64,000 nt of DNA. Source: Microterricola gilva (GTDB lineage Bacteria; Actinomycetota; Actinomycetes; Actinomycetales; Microbacteriaceae). The first letter of the stretch is position 1; each line of letters opens with the position of its first letter. The translations under genes were made by a program, and so were the position numbers. Below the pieces are notes generated by a model. It saw only the letters and a program-made list of their open reading frames with translations. It was not told where the DNA came from and made no database searches. The DNA lies in contig NZ_SHLC01000001.1 of NCBI RefSeq assembly GCF_004217495.1, positions 3,534,001 through 3,598,000 on the forward strand, in the 5' to 3' direction. Below, one piece after another: positions 44,939 through 54,121 of the stretch.

Positions 44939-44990
44939 GGTTTCGACAAGCTCAACCAGCGGGTATCCGCTGACTGAGCTTGTCGAAACC
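44939..44990. repeat. Palindromic repeat hairpin after the E2 gene
   Basis: Outer arms GGTTTCGACAAGCTCA (44939-44954) and TGAGCTTGTCGAAACC (44975-44990) are exact complements; inside, AGCGG and CCGCT pair around a GTAT loop. The left arm is the same repeat as at 4832 and 5025. 14 bases past the E2 stop; may act as a terminator. Confidence 0.85.
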
Positions 44991-45428
44991 CTGCGACTCT
45001 GGGGGCGCAATGTCGAGAGAATCCTCCGGAAAGCAGCGCCCTCAGGTAACAAACGGATAACGGTGCCCTCGCGGCGCGTGGCCAGCAACGGCGGCGATCC
45101 GCCTCGGAGAATCGGAGTTATCCACAGGCCAATCGCACTTCTCGATTAGTCCTCTCCTGGCTGGCTTGATAGCGTCGTTGAGGCCGAAGTTGGCCACAAT
45201 CCAGTCCGCGGTCGGCGCGGTTCCTGCCTGGGCAGGAGCGCAGCCGGGCGTATGGTCGGATGATGCCGGTGGCGGCCCCGAGGCCCCGCCAGCGAGCAGC
45301 GCGATTCGCCGCAGACATCCAGTCTGCCGCTTGAGACCGCGCGCTCCGCATGCGTCTCCGACCCGGCCGCAAGAAGCGAAAGCACACGCCTGAACAGCGG
45401 TATTTGGCGTGCGCCCGGAGTGCAACAC
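44991..45428. other. Intergenic region upstream of proV
   Basis: About 440 bases without a convincing gene. It contains one perfect DnaA-type box TTATCCACA at 45118-45126. A promoter for the betaine transporter should lie here, but I see no clear -35/-10 pair. Confidence 0.5.
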
Positions 45429-46814
45429 GTGTCAGACAGAATTGGCCATCCGACCCCCCAGCAGGTCCTCCCATCGGTTCCGGTGCAGATCCCGGCCCCC
45501 GCAGTCGGCGTCGCCGTCCGAGCAGAGGGTCTCTACAAGGCCTTCGGGCGGAAGCCGCTCGACACCGTGCAGCGGCTCCGCGCCGGGGCCGACCGTTCCG
45601 CCCTGCCGGCCGAGCAGACAGCCGCCGTGATCGACGCCTCCTTCGAGGTGAAGCGGGGAGAGATCTTCGTGGTGATGGGGCTATCCGGTTCGGGCAAGTC
45701 CACGCTCATCCGCATGCTGAACGGCCTGCTCGAGCCCACAAGCGGCACCGTCGAGGTGGCCGGAACCGTGATCACCGGCCTGCCGCCGAAGAAGCTCAGG
45801 GAGGTGCGTCGAGAGAACGTCTCGATGGTCTTCCAGCATTTCGCGCTGCTGCCGCACCGGAGCGTGATCGACAACGTCGCGTACGGGCTGGAGGTGCAGG
45901 GTGTTCCGCTCGAGGAACGTCGGGCCCGTGCGAACACCATCATCGGCATCGTCGGCCTGGACGGGTGGCAGGACAAGCTCCCGGGCCAGCTCTCCGGCGG
46001 CATGCAGCAGCGCGTCGGCCTTGCCCGTGCGCTGGCGGCCGACACCGACATCCTGCTCATGGACGAGGCCTTCTCAGCGCTCGATCCGCTGATCCGCCGC
46101 GAGATGCAGGAGCAGCTCGTCGAGCTGCAGGCGGAGCTCGGCAAGACGATCATCTTCATCACCCACGACCTCAACGAGGCGATGTTCCTCGGCGACCGCA
46201 TCGCCGTGATGCGTGACGGCAGGATCGTGCAGATCGGCACGCCGGAGGAGATCCTCACCGACCCGGCCAACGACTACGTCGCCCAGTTCGTGCAGGACGT
46301 CGACCGCGCCCGCGTGCTCACCGCCGCCAGCGTGATGGAGCCGGCCCGGGCCATCGTCTCGCTCTCCGCCGGCCCCCGCGCGGCGCTCCGCACCATGCGC
46401 GATCTGCAGACCTCCGCGGCCTACGTCGTCGGAAACGGGCGCATTCTGCTCGGCGTCGTGCGCGACCGCGACGTGATCAGGCAGGTCAAGAATCGCGAGA
46501 CCGACCTCTCTCTCGTCGTGCGCCACGACCTCTCCGCAGTGAATGCCGACAGCAACCTCAGCGAACTCGTCGAGGCCTCAGTCGAGAGCGCGCTGCCGCT
46601 CGCGGTGATCGACGAGCGCACGCGGCTGCTCGGCGTCATCCCGCGCGTCACCCTGCTGGCCGCACTCGGCAATGTGCCGGCCAACACCAGCGAGATCCCG
46701 GTGATGATCGACCCGCCAGCCACGATTCCCGTCGACGTCGTCACCGAGACGCTGCTCGCGACGGGCGGCCCGCTCGAGACGGCGGATGCCGAGCTTGAGG
46801 GGAGCGTGCGATGA
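45429..46814 (+). CDS. proV: Glycine betaine/L-proline ABC transporter ATP-binding protein (ProV type, with CBS domains)
   Basis: 461-residue ATPase of the osmoprotectant importer. P-loop GLSGSGKST (about residues 86-94), signature [15 protein letters not shown] and Walker [12 protein letters not shown] (about 205-215). The family-specific N-terminal insertion [15 protein letters not shown] precedes the P-loop. The C-terminal part (about 300-455) has two CBS motifs, which in OpuA sense ionic strength. GTG 45429 has CGGAG 8 bases upstream; GTG 45420 is in frame. Overlaps proW by 4 bases. Confidence 0.92.
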   Translation: MSDRIGHPTPQQVLPSVPVQIPAPAVGVAVRAEGLYKAFGRKPLDTVQRLRAGADRSALPAEQTAAVIDASFEVKRGEIFVVMGLSGSGKSTLIRMLNGLLEPTSGTVEVAGTVITGLPPKKLREVRRENVSMVFQHFALLPHRSVIDNVAYGLEVQGVPLEERRARANTIIGIVGLDGWQDKLPGQLSGGMQQRVGLARALAADTDILLMDEAFSALDPLIRREMQEQLVELQAELGKTIIFITHDLNEAMFLGDRIAVMRDGRIVQIGTPEEILTDPANDYVAQFVQDVDRARVLTAASVMEPARAIVSLSAGPRAALRTMRDLQTSAAYVVGNGRILLGVVRDRDVIRQVKNRETDLSLVVRHDLSAVNADSNLSELVEASVESALPLAVIDERTRLLGVIPRVTLLAALGNVPANTSEIPVMIDPPATIPVDVVTETLLATGGPLETADAELEGSVR

Positions 46815-47740
46815 ACGCGTCCGTGCTGCATGCCGCCCCGCCGACCGGCCCGGTGATCCCGCTCGGCCAGTGGGTCGAGTCGTTCATCGAGTTTCTGACG
46901 AGTAGCCTCGGCTGGTTCTTCGACGGGCTCCGCGCGGCATTCGGCGGGCTCTACGAGCTCGTTGACCTGCTGCTCTCCTCGCCGCCGTTCTGGGTGATCG
47001 TCGCCGTGATCGCGCTGCTCGGGCTCGTGCTGCGCGGCTGGCTCTTCGCGGTCGGCTCCGCGCTCGGGCTGTTGTTGATAGTGCTGCTCGGCCAGTGGGG
47101 CAACGCCATGGATACCCTCGCCCTCGTGCTGGTGGCCAGCGCCATCGCCATCCTGGTGAGCGTGCCACTCGGCATCCTCGCGGCTCGGTCGAGCGTGGCA
47201 TCCGCCATCATCAGGCCGATCCTCGACTTCATGCAGACGATGCCGGCCTTCGTCTACCTGATCCCTGCCCTGATCCTGTTCCGCGTCGGCATCGTGCCCG
47301 GCATTGTCGCCACGATCGTGTTCGCGATGGCCCCTGGCGTGCGCATGACCGAACTCGGCATCCGCGGGGTCGACAAGGAGGTCGTCGAGGCGGCCAACGC
47401 CTTCGGCTCCTCCCCCGGCCGCATCCTGCGCCAGATCCAGCTGCCGCTCGCGATGCCGACGATCCTCGCCGGCGTCAACCAGGTGATCATGCTCTCGCTC
47501 TCGATGGTCGTGATCGCCGGAATGGTCGGTGCAGGTGGCCTCGGCGGTGAGGTCGTGAAGAGCCTCGGGCGCATCGACGTCGCGCTCGGCTTCGAGGCCG
47601 GCCTCTCCGTCGTGATCCTCGCGATCATCCTCGACCGGATGACGGCGGCCATCGGCTCGCCGCGTCGGCCCATCCTGCGCCGTCGCCAGGATGCGGCAGA
47701 ACCGGCGCTCGAGCGCGCCGCGGAGCCCGTCCCCGCCTGA
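46811..47740 (+). CDS. proW: Glycine betaine/proline ABC transporter permease (ProW type)
   Basis: 309-residue permease. About seven hydrophobic segments; the first lies at about 55-75 after an amphipathic N-terminus. The binding-protein-dependent transport motif (EAA loop) reads EVVEAANAFGSSPGRILRQI (about 195-214), contacting ProV. Other family blocks are IRPILDFMQTMPAFVYLIP and SMVVIAGMVGAGGLG. Overlaps proV by 4 bases and precedes proX by 83 bases. Confidence 0.94.
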   Translation: MNASVLHAAPPTGPVIPLGQWVESFIEFLTSSLGWFFDGLRAAFGGLYELVDLLLSSPPFWVIVAVIALLGLVLRGWLFAVGSALGLLLIVLLGQWGNAMDTLALVLVASAIAILVSVPLGILAARSSVASAIIRPILDFMQTMPAFVYLIPALILFRVGIVPGIVATIVFAMAPGVRMTELGIRGVDKEVVEAANAFGSSPGRILRQIQLPLAMPTILAGVNQVIMLSLSMVVIAGMVGAGGLGGEVVKSLGRIDVALGFEAGLSVVILAIILDRMTAAIGSPRRPILRRRQDAAEPALERAAEPVPA

Positions 47741-47823
47741 GCCAAGCAGACCCAGCACCACCTCCCTCCCGTACCAATCCCCGTCTGCGTCATCCGTGGC
47801 CAGGCGGAACGAAAGGAACACCC

Positions 47824-48717
47824 ATGAAAAAGCGCTCCGCGCTCGCACTGACCGCCGTCGGTGCCGCAACCCTGCTCGCCTTCACCGGCTGTGCCGCCCC
47901 GGAATCCGAGGTGCTCGACAACGGCGACAAGCAAGACCTGACGATTGCCGTGTTCAACGGCTGGGACGAGGGCGTCGCCGCCTCAGAGCTCTGGAAGGCG
48001 ATCCTCGACGAGAAGGGCTACAACGTCACCCTCGAGTACGCCGATGTCGCCCCGGTCTACTCGGGCCTGACCACTGACGACTACGACGTGGTGCTCGACA
48101 CCTGGCTGCCCATCACGCACGCCAGCTACATCGAGAAGTACGGCGACGACCTCGTCGACCTCGGCGCCTGGAACACCGAGGCCGCGCTCACCATCGCCGT
48201 GAACGCGGACGCCCCGATCGACTCGCTCGACGAGCTCGCCGCCAACGCCGGACTGTTCGGCAACCGCCTGGTCGGCATCGAACCGGGAGCCGGGCTCACC
48301 GAGGTCACGACGGACGCGGTCATCCCTGGCTACAAGCTCGAGGGCATGGACTACCTCACGAGCTCGACCCCGGCCATGCTCAGCGAGCTCAAGGCGGCGA
48401 CGGATGCCGGCGAGAACATCGCCGTGACGCTGTGGCAGCCGCACTGGGCCTACGACGCCTTCCCCGTGAAGGACCTCAAGGACCCGAAGGGTCTGCTCGG
48501 CGAGGCGGAGGGCGTGCACTCCTTCGGCGGCAAGAGCTTCGAGAGCAACTTCCCGACGCTCTCCGGTTGGCTGAAGGACTTCACCCTGGACTCGAAGCAG
48601 CTCGCCTCGCTGGAGAACGCGATGTTCAACTCCAACGGCTCGAGCAGCGACTACGCGCCGGCGGTCGAGCAATGGATCGCCGAGAACCAGGACTACGTGG
48701 ACTCGCTGACCCCGTAA
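47824..48717 (+). CDS. proX: Glycine betaine ABC transporter substrate-binding lipoprotein (ProX/OpuAC type)
   Basis: 297-residue binding lipoprotein. Signal with lipobox AFTGC, lipidated Cys at residue 23. Family 1 OpuAC blocks: IAVFNGWDEGVAASELWKAI, DVVLDTWLPITHASYIEKYG and LVGIEPGAGLTEVT; several Trp residues (in NGWDEG, DTWLP and LWQPHWAYDAFPVK) would form the aromatic cage that holds quaternary ammonium groups. GAAAGGAAC precedes ATG 47824. A long terminator hairpin follows. Confidence 0.94.
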   Translation: MKKRSALALTAVGAATLLAFTGCAAPESEVLDNGDKQDLTIAVFNGWDEGVAASELWKAILDEKGYNVTLEYADVAPVYSGLTTDDYDVVLDTWLPITHASYIEKYGDDLVDLGAWNTEAALTIAVNADAPIDSLDELAANAGLFGNRLVGIEPGAGLTEVTTDAVIPGYKLEGMDYLTSSTPAMLSELKAATDAGENIAVTLWQPHWAYDAFPVKDLKDPKGLLGEAEGVHSFGGKSFESNFPTLSGWLKDFTLDSKQLASLENAMFNSNGSSSDYAPAVEQWIAENQDYVDSLTP

Positions 48718-48734
48718 CGAGAGCGCTCAGACGC

Positions 48735-48770
48735 GACGATGGCCCGCACGGAACCGTGCGGGCCATCGTC
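48735..48770 (+). terminator. Terminator after proX
   Basis: GACGATGGCCCGCACGG (48735-48751) and its exact complement (48754-48770) form a 17-bp stem 17 bases past the stop; stable with no T-run. It also serves the convergent acetyltransferase gene. Confidence 0.88.
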
Positions 48771-48893
48771 GTACCGGAAGCACGCAGCGTCGCGGACACT
48801 CGCGCGGCTTCGTGGAAACTCACGCTGGCTCGAGGGAGCGACCGAGGAACGAGGCCGCCCCCGAAGCCGAGTGCGCGGCATGAGCGCCGGGCG

Positions 48894-49397
48894 TCAGGCC
48901 GGCTCTGAGGCGCTGAGAGCGATCTCGAACAGCACGGTCTCGCCGTCGCGGGACACCTCGCTCATGCCGGCCTTCAGCAGGACCCGCTGGGCCGAGACGT
49001 TGTCCGGGGTGGTGTCGGCGCGGGCGAGCTTGGCGCCGTTCTGGGCCGCGATGGCGAGGGCGCCGAGCACAGCCTCGGTCGCGAACCCCTGGCCGCGCAC
49101 ACCGGGAACGAGTCCGAAACCGAACTCGACAACGCCGTCGGCGGAAGGCGCGCCGAAGAAGCCGATGCCTCCGATGGCCGCACCGTCATCGATGCGGCGC
49201 ACGATGTACGGACCGAAGGGGGCCGGGTCGCCCTGCTCCTCGACGATGCTGAGGAACATGCGCACGACGTCCAACTCGTCGGCGAAGGGGTAGCCGCCCT
49301 CCCAGCGATACTCGTCGCCCGGCGTCCCTGCCAGCACGCGCTCCGCCTCCTCGACACTGAAGGGGTGCAGCACGAGACGTTCGGTGAGAGTATCCAC
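48894..49397 (-). CDS. GNAT-family N-acetyltransferase
   Basis: 167-residue acetyltransferase of the RimJ/RimL-like GNAT group. The N-terminus TERLVLHPFSVEEAERVL and the acetyl-CoA binding motif VPGVRGQGFATEAVLGAL (about 104-121, the R/Q-x-x-G-x-G/A loop) are clear, and the C-terminal AQRVLLKAGMSEVSRDG is typical. GTG 49397 is preferred; GTG 49406 is also in frame. Substrate not predictable. Divergent from znuA across the Zur-box region. Confidence 0.83.
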   Translation of the reverse strand: MDTLTERLVLHPFSVEEAERVLAGTPGDEYRWEGGYPFADELDVVRMFLSIVEEQGDPAPFGPYIVRRIDDGAAIGGIGFFGAPSADGVVEFGFGLVPGVRGQGFATEAVLGALAIAAQNGAKLARADTTPDNVSAQRVLLKAGMSEVSRDGETVLFEIALSASEPA

Positions 49398-49472
49398 GCC
49401 CCCCACTCTGCCATGCCGCACCGGCAGCGATGTCCCCACTCTGAGGGCCAAAGCGCCGCCCGCCAATTGGTT

Positions 49473-49489
49473 TTGACAATCATTATCAA
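49473..49489. promoter_or_regulatory. Zur box upstream of znuA
   Basis: TTGACAATCATTATCAA, an imperfect 17-base palindrome matching the Zur/Fur-type consensus TGANAATNATTNTCA, 20 bases before the znuA start and surrounded by GC-rich DNA. It contains TTGACA, so it overlaps the likely promoter. This is consistent with zinc-dependent repression of znuACB. Confidence 0.8.
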
Positions 49490-49509
49490 TAAGGCGTAGC
49501 GTTGCAGGC

Positions 49510-50514
49510 ATGAACAGTCGACGCCGTGTGCCGAAGCCCCTCGCGATCACGGCCGGTGTCGTCGCCGCAACCCTGGGTCTGGCCGGGTGCGCCAGCGCCT
49601 CCGGCGCGGAGCAGGCGGGCGCGGGCGACCAACTGAGCATCGTGGCCGCGACGAGCGTCTACGGGCAGATCGCCGGCGAGATCGCCGGGGACGCGGCATC
49701 CGTGACGAGCATCATCGACAGCTCGGTGAACGACCCGCACTCCTACGAGGCCTCGGCCCGTGACCGGCTCGCTGTCAGCCGCGCCGACGTGGTGATCATG
49801 AACGGCGGCGGCTACGACGCCTTCATGGGGCCACTGCTCGCGGATGCCGAGAGCCAGGAGCGCACCGTGCTCGACGTCTCCGAGATCTCCGGCCTGCTGC
49901 CGGCCGACGAGCACGACCACGCGGACGATGAGCACGCGGACGAGCATTCCGATGAGCACGCCGCGGAGTCCGACGGCCACGACCACATCGAGGGCTTCAA
50001 CGAGCACCTCTGGTATGACTTCGACACCATGCGCCACCTGGCGGAGGCCATCGAGGCCGAGCTCACCGAGCGCTCCCCCGGGCACGCGGCGGAGTTCTCG
50101 GCCAACGCCGCCGCCTTCGACGCCGAGCTCGGCGCGCTCGAAGCCCGCACGGGCGCCATCGCCGATGCCTTCGCCGAGACCCCCGTCGCGATCACCGAGC
50201 CGGTTCCGCTCTACCTGCTCGAGGCCGCCGGCCTGCACAACGAGACTCCGGCCGCCTTCAGCGAGGCGATCGAGGAGGGCGACGACGTCGCCCCGCGCGC
50301 GCTGCAGGAGATGCTCGCGATCATCGAGACGCCGGTCGCGCTCCTGGCCTACAACGCCCAGACGGCGAGCCCGCAGACCGAGCTCGTGCGCGAGGCCGCG
50401 CTCGCGGCATCCGTGCCCGTCGTCGACTTCGCCGAGACGCTGCCGGACGGCAGCAGCTACATTTCATGGATGGACGACAACGTCAGTGCCCTCGAAGCGG
50501 CACTCGCCGCATGA
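49510..50514 (+). CDS. znuA: Zinc ABC transporter substrate-binding lipoprotein
   Basis: 334-residue metal-binding lipoprotein. Signal peptide with lipobox LAGC, Cys at residue 27. Family blocks: VAATSVYGQIAGEIAGD, the ligand-bearing NDPHSYEASARDR, and HLWYDFDTMRHLAEAI. A His/Asp/Glu-rich loop (about 136-160) with repeats of DEH marks zinc rather than manganese binding proteins. A Zur box lies 20 bases upstream. Overlaps znuC (ATGA), forming znuA-znuC-znuB. Confidence 0.93.
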   Translation: MNSRRRVPKPLAITAGVVAATLGLAGCASASGAEQAGAGDQLSIVAATSVYGQIAGEIAGDAASVTSIIDSSVNDPHSYEASARDRLAVSRADVVIMNGGGYDAFMGPLLADAESQERTVLDVSEISGLLPADEHDHADDEHADEHSDEHAAESDGHDHIEGFNEHLWYDFDTMRHLAEAIEAELTERSPGHAAEFSANAAAFDAELGALEARTGAIADAFAETPVAITEPVPLYLLEAAGLHNETPAAFSEAIEEGDDVAPRALQEMLAIIETPVALLAYNAQTASPQTELVREAALAASVPVVDFAETLPDGSSYISWMDDNVSALEAALAA

Positions 50515-51326
50515 GCCCGACCCTGCAGCCCCCGGTACTCAGCCTCGAGTCCGCCGCGCTCGGCTTCGGCGCGCGCACCCTCTGGGACGGCCTCAGTCTC
50601 GACATCGCGCCCGGCGAGTTCGTGGCCGTGCTCGGCCCGAACGGCTCGGGGAAGACGAGCATGCTGAAGACCGTGCTCGGCCAGCAGAAGCTCGATTCTG
50701 GCAGCATCAGCTTCGCCGGCGGGCCCGTGCAGCGCGGCGATCGGCGCATCGGCTACATCCCGCAACAGAAGCTGATCGGGCCGGGCACTCCCCTGCGCGG
50801 GCGCGACCTCGTGACCCTGGGCGTCAACGGGCACCGCTTCGGCCTGCCATTCACTCGCCGGTCCGAACGTGAGCGCGTCGACGCCCTGATCGAGGACGTC
50901 GGCGCCACCGGGTACGCCGACTCCCCCGTCGGCAACCTCAGCGGCGGCGAGCAGCAGCGACTCCGCGTCGGGCAGGCGCTCGCCGGCGACCCGCTGCTGC
51001 TGCTCTGCGACGAGCCGCTGCTCAGCCTGGACCTGCAGCACCAGCGCGGCGTCAGCGAGCTGATCGACCGCCGCCGCGAGCGCGACACCGCCGTGCTCTT
51101 CGTCACGCACGACGTGAACCCGATTCTCGGCATGGTCGACCGCATCCTCTACCTCGCCGGGGGCCGCTTCCGCATCGGCAGCCCGGACGAGGTGCTGCAA
51201 TCCGACGTGCTCAGCGAGCTCTACGGCACCCCGGTCGAGTGCATCCGCAGCGGCGGGCGCGTGATCGTCGTCGGTGTTCCGGATGCCGAGACCCACCACC
51301 ACGCAGCGAGCGAGCTGCCGGCATGA
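50511..51326 (+). CDS. znuC: Zinc ABC transporter ATP-binding protein
   Basis: 271-residue ATPase of the metal importer. P-loop GPNGSGKTS (about 41-49), Q-loop PQQKLIGPG, signature LSGGEQQRLRVGQAL (about 143-157), Walker B LLLLCDEPLLSL and the H-loop THDVNP. The C-terminus is extended and His-containing (ETHHHAASEL). Coupled by 4-base overlaps to znuA and znuB. Confidence 0.94.
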   Translation: MSPTLQPPVLSLESAALGFGARTLWDGLSLDIAPGEFVAVLGPNGSGKTSMLKTVLGQQKLDSGSISFAGGPVQRGDRRIGYIPQQKLIGPGTPLRGRDLVTLGVNGHRFGLPFTRRSERERVDALIEDVGATGYADSPVGNLSGGEQQRLRVGQALAGDPLLLLCDEPLLSLDLQHQRGVSELIDRRRERDTAVLFVTHDVNPILGMVDRILYLAGGRFRIGSPDEVLQSDVLSELYGTPVECIRSGGRVIVVGVPDAETHHHAASELPA

Positions 51327-52210
51327 ACGCCATCGATCCCGGCGACATCCTCGGGCAGATGTTCGACTTCAGCGACTACGGGGCGCTGCTCGCCCTCGTC
51401 TCCAACTCCATCATCGCCGCGGCGGTGCTCGGCATCGTCGGGGGCCTCGTCGGCGTCTTCGTGATGCAGCGCGACATGGCCTTCGCCGTGCACGGCATCA
51501 GCGAGCTGAGCTTCGCCGGCGCCGCAGCAGCCCTGCTGTTCGGCGTGAACGTCGTGGTCGGCTCGGTGTTCGGTGCGCTGATCGCCGCGCTCGTGATCGG
51601 TGTGCTCGGCGCCAAGGCGCGGGACCGCAACTCGATCGTCGGCGTGCTGATGCCGTTCGGCCTCGGTCTCGGCATCCTGTTCCTTGCGCTCTACCCGGGC
51701 CGCAGCGCGAACAAGTTCAGCCTGCTCACCGGCCAGATCGTCTCGGTCGACGACCCGCAGCTCGGCTGGTTGATCGGGATGAGCCTCGTCGTTCTGATCG
51801 GCATGCTGCTGATCTGGCGCCCGCTCAGCTTCGACAGCCTCGACGCCGACGTGGCCGCCGCCCGCGGCGTTCCCACCCGCTTCCTCTCTTTCGCCTTCAT
51901 GCTCCTGCTCGGCCTGATCGTGGCGGTCTCCGTGCAGATCATCGGTGCCCTCCTCGTGCTCGCCCTGCTCGTGACGCCGGCGGCAGCCGCGATGCGGGTG
52001 AGCGCGTCGCCGCTGCTCGTGCCGGTGCTCAGCGTGCTGTTCGGGCTCGTCTCGGCGGTCGGCGGCATCCTGCTCGCCATCGGCGGCTCGCTGCCGATCA
52101 GCCCGTACATCACGACGATCTCCTTCGCGATCTACGTGGTGTGCCGGGTGATCGCCTGGCGCCGGACCCGTCGGCGCACCACGCTGCCTGCGCTCGCGGT
52201 CGGCGTGTGA
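51323..52210 (+). CDS. znuB: Zinc ABC transporter permease
   Basis: 295-residue ABC-3 family permease with about eight hydrophobic helices. Signature regions are SIIAAAVLGIVGGLVGVFVM, RDMAFAVHGISELSFAGAAA and the C-terminal VVSVQIIGALLVLALLVTPAAAA-like block. Overlaps znuC by 4 bases; last gene of the operon. Confidence 0.94.
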   Translation: MNAIDPGDILGQMFDFSDYGALLALVSNSIIAAAVLGIVGGLVGVFVMQRDMAFAVHGISELSFAGAAAALLFGVNVVVGSVFGALIAALVIGVLGAKARDRNSIVGVLMPFGLGLGILFLALYPGRSANKFSLLTGQIVSVDDPQLGWLIGMSLVVLIGMLLIWRPLSFDSLDADVAAARGVPTRFLSFAFMLLLGLIVAVSVQIIGALLVLALLVTPAAAAMRVSASPLLVPVLSVLFGLVSAVGGILLAIGGSLPISPYITTISFAIYVVCRVIAWRRTRRRTTLPALAVGV

Positions 52211-52362
52211 AACGCTGCGTGTGAAGCCCGGCGTGCAGAGCGCTCTGGGCCGTTCCGCCCGGCTGTGACACTGCCGCTCCCGATCGTCGGGCCCTCTCCC
52301 TCGTTGCCACCCAGTCGGGGGGTGCATCGGCTACGGTGGGGAGGTCGCGAAAGGAGCCGGCA

Positions 52363-53550
52363 GTGCAGCAGGGATCGACAGTCCCCCAGCTCGGAAGCGT
52401 GCTGGGCGGGCGCTACCGGGTCGACGCCCTCATCGGTGTCGGCGGCATGGCCTCGGTCTATCGGGCGTTCGACACCGAGCTGGGTCGCGAGGTCGCGCTC
52501 AAATTGTTCCGCCCGGATGCCGCGGATGCCGGCGAGTTCGCGCGCCAGCGCGGGGAGATCGAGCTGCTCGCCCGGCTCAACCATCCGGCGCTCGTCACGC
52601 TCTTCGATGCAGGCGTCGCGCAGCTCGCGGGAGCGGGCAGGGCCTACTTCGCGATGGAGCTCGTCGACGGCCCCGAACTGCGGGCCGCGTTCGAAGAGCG
52701 GACGCTGACCCCCGGCCAGCTCGCGCACCTCGCGTGTGACATTGCCGAGGCACTGCACTACATCCACGACCGGGGCATCGTGCATCGGGACATCAAACCG
52801 GCGAATGTGCTCGTCGCTCCCCCGCGACTGCCCGGCCTGCCTCCAAGCGGGAAGCTGACCGACTTCGGAATCGCACGGCTCATCGACAGCGCGCGGCTCA
52901 CCTCCACGGGCACGCTGGTTGGCACGGCAAGCTACCTGAGCCCGGAGCAGGCGCTCGGCGAGACCGTTGCGGCTCCGAGCGACATCTACGCGCTCGGTCT
53001 GGTGCTCCTCGAGGGGATCAGCGGCGAACGCGCGTTCCCCGGCGGCGCCATCGAGTCGGCGTTGGCGCGTACCACGCGTGATCCCGAGATTCCGGCAGCC
53101 GTACCCGCGGAGTGGGCGCGGTTGCTCGGCGCGATGACCGGCCGCGCCCCCGGGGAGCGGCCCACCGCGGCCGAGGTCGCGACCACGCTGCGCTCGCTCG
53201 AGTCGCACCCGGATCCGAGCGCTACCACCGTCTTCGCATCCGCAGCAAACCCCGCGCCGGCCTCCGATGCAGCGCCGACGGAACTCTTGAGCGGGTCCAC
53301 CAGCGTGATGCCGACGACCGAGGCCACCGGTGCCGTGGATGCGCCGCGGCACTCCTCCCGACGGCGGCTGCTCGTCGCATCCGGAGCCCTAATCCTGCTC
53401 AGCGCCCTGGTCGTGGCTGTCGTCGTGCTCGTGATGCGTCCCGCGATCACCGAGCCCAGCACGCCGAGCGCCCCTGCACTCGAGTATCCGGCGGTGCCCG
53501 GTCCGCTCGGTGAGCACCTGGGCGAGCTCCAGGATGCGGTGACGCCGTGA
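52363..53550 (+). CDS. Membrane-anchored serine/threonine protein kinase
   Basis: 395-residue Hanks-type kinase. GTG 52363 has AAAGGAG 6 bases upstream. Catalytic motifs: glycine loop GVGGMASVYRA (about 24-34), VALKLF lysine, HRDIKPAN (His141, Asp143) and DFGIAR (Asp167). After a Ser/Thr/Ala-rich juxtamembrane stretch (about 285-330) one membrane helix (about 334-356) follows with only a short external tail, so it lacks PASTA sensors. All key residues are present. Overlaps the following lipoprotein gene by 4 bases, suggesting a signalling pair. Confidence 0.92.
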   Translation: MQQGSTVPQLGSVLGGRYRVDALIGVGGMASVYRAFDTELGREVALKLFRPDAADAGEFARQRGEIELLARLNHPALVTLFDAGVAQLAGAGRAYFAMELVDGPELRAAFEERTLTPGQLAHLACDIAEALHYIHDRGIVHRDIKPANVLVAPPRLPGLPPSGKLTDFGIARLIDSARLTSTGTLVGTASYLSPEQALGETVAAPSDIYALGLVLLEGISGERAFPGGAIESALARTTRDPEIPAAVPAEWARLLGAMTGRAPGERPTAAEVATTLRSLESHPDPSATTVFASAANPAPASDAAPTELLSGSTSVMPTTEATGAVDAPRHSSRRRLLVASGALILLSALVVAVVVLVMRPAITEPSTPSAPALEYPAVPGPLGEHLGELQDAVTP

Positions 53551-54032
53551 CCGCGCCGACGCCCTGGGCCCGCACTCGCCGCCTGCTCGGCGTTGCGCTG
53601 TTCGGTGCCATGACGCTCCTGCCCCTCGCGGCGTGCACGTCGTCGTCGCCAGAGCTCGACGCTCCCGCGGCCACGCAATTGCAGTCGGCGGTTCTGCTCG
53701 TGACCGAGTCGTCGGCGGCCGGCGACTTCGCCGCGGCCTTGCAGCAGCTCGATGCGGTCGAGGCCGCGCTCCTCGACGCCTCCGTTGATGAGCAGTTGAG
53801 CGCCGCGCGCGCCGCTCGTATTCATGCGGCGATCATGCTGGTCCGGGCCGACCTCGAAGCGGCCATGGAGGGCGACGAGGCGACCCCGGCACCCGATGAG
53901 ACGACTCCGACGCCCGATGAGACTTCGTCGCCCAGCCCGACTGCATCGACCGAGCCGACTTTCGACCCGAATTGCAACAGGGGTCAGGAGAAGAAGGGCG
54001 CGTGCAGCCGCGACGAGCCAGGCGAGGACTAG
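53547..54032 (+). CDS. Small lipoprotein of unknown function, coupled to kinase gene
   Basis: 161 residues, GTG start. Lipoprotein signal with lipobox PLAAC (Cys about residue 30). A helical Ala/Leu region (about 40-110) is followed by a repeated acidic Pro/Thr tail (PDETTPTPDET) and a short Cys-containing end (DPNCNRGQEKKGACS), two cysteines that could form a disulfide. No known domain. Overlap with the kinase gene suggests an extracytoplasmic partner or sensor for the kinase, which lacks one itself. Confidence 0.75.
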   Translation: MTAPTPWARTRRLLGVALFGAMTLLPLAACTSSSPELDAPAATQLQSAVLLVTESSAAGDFAAALQQLDAVEAALLDASVDEQLSAARAARIHAAIMLVRADLEAAMEGDEATPAPDETTPTPDETSSPSPTASTEPTFDPNCNRGQEKKGACSRDEPGED

Positions 54033-54121
54033 CGCCTTCGGTCCGGTGTGTGCCGTGCGGCAGCTCGCTAGGATTCGTGCAGCGCCGCTCGGCGCCGACG
54101 CACACAACGGAAGGTGGGCAT

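Noticed and set aside
45042-45428. 128-codon minus-strand frame upstream of proV
   Set aside because: Composition and motifs look random; it spans the expected promoter region and a DnaA-type box.
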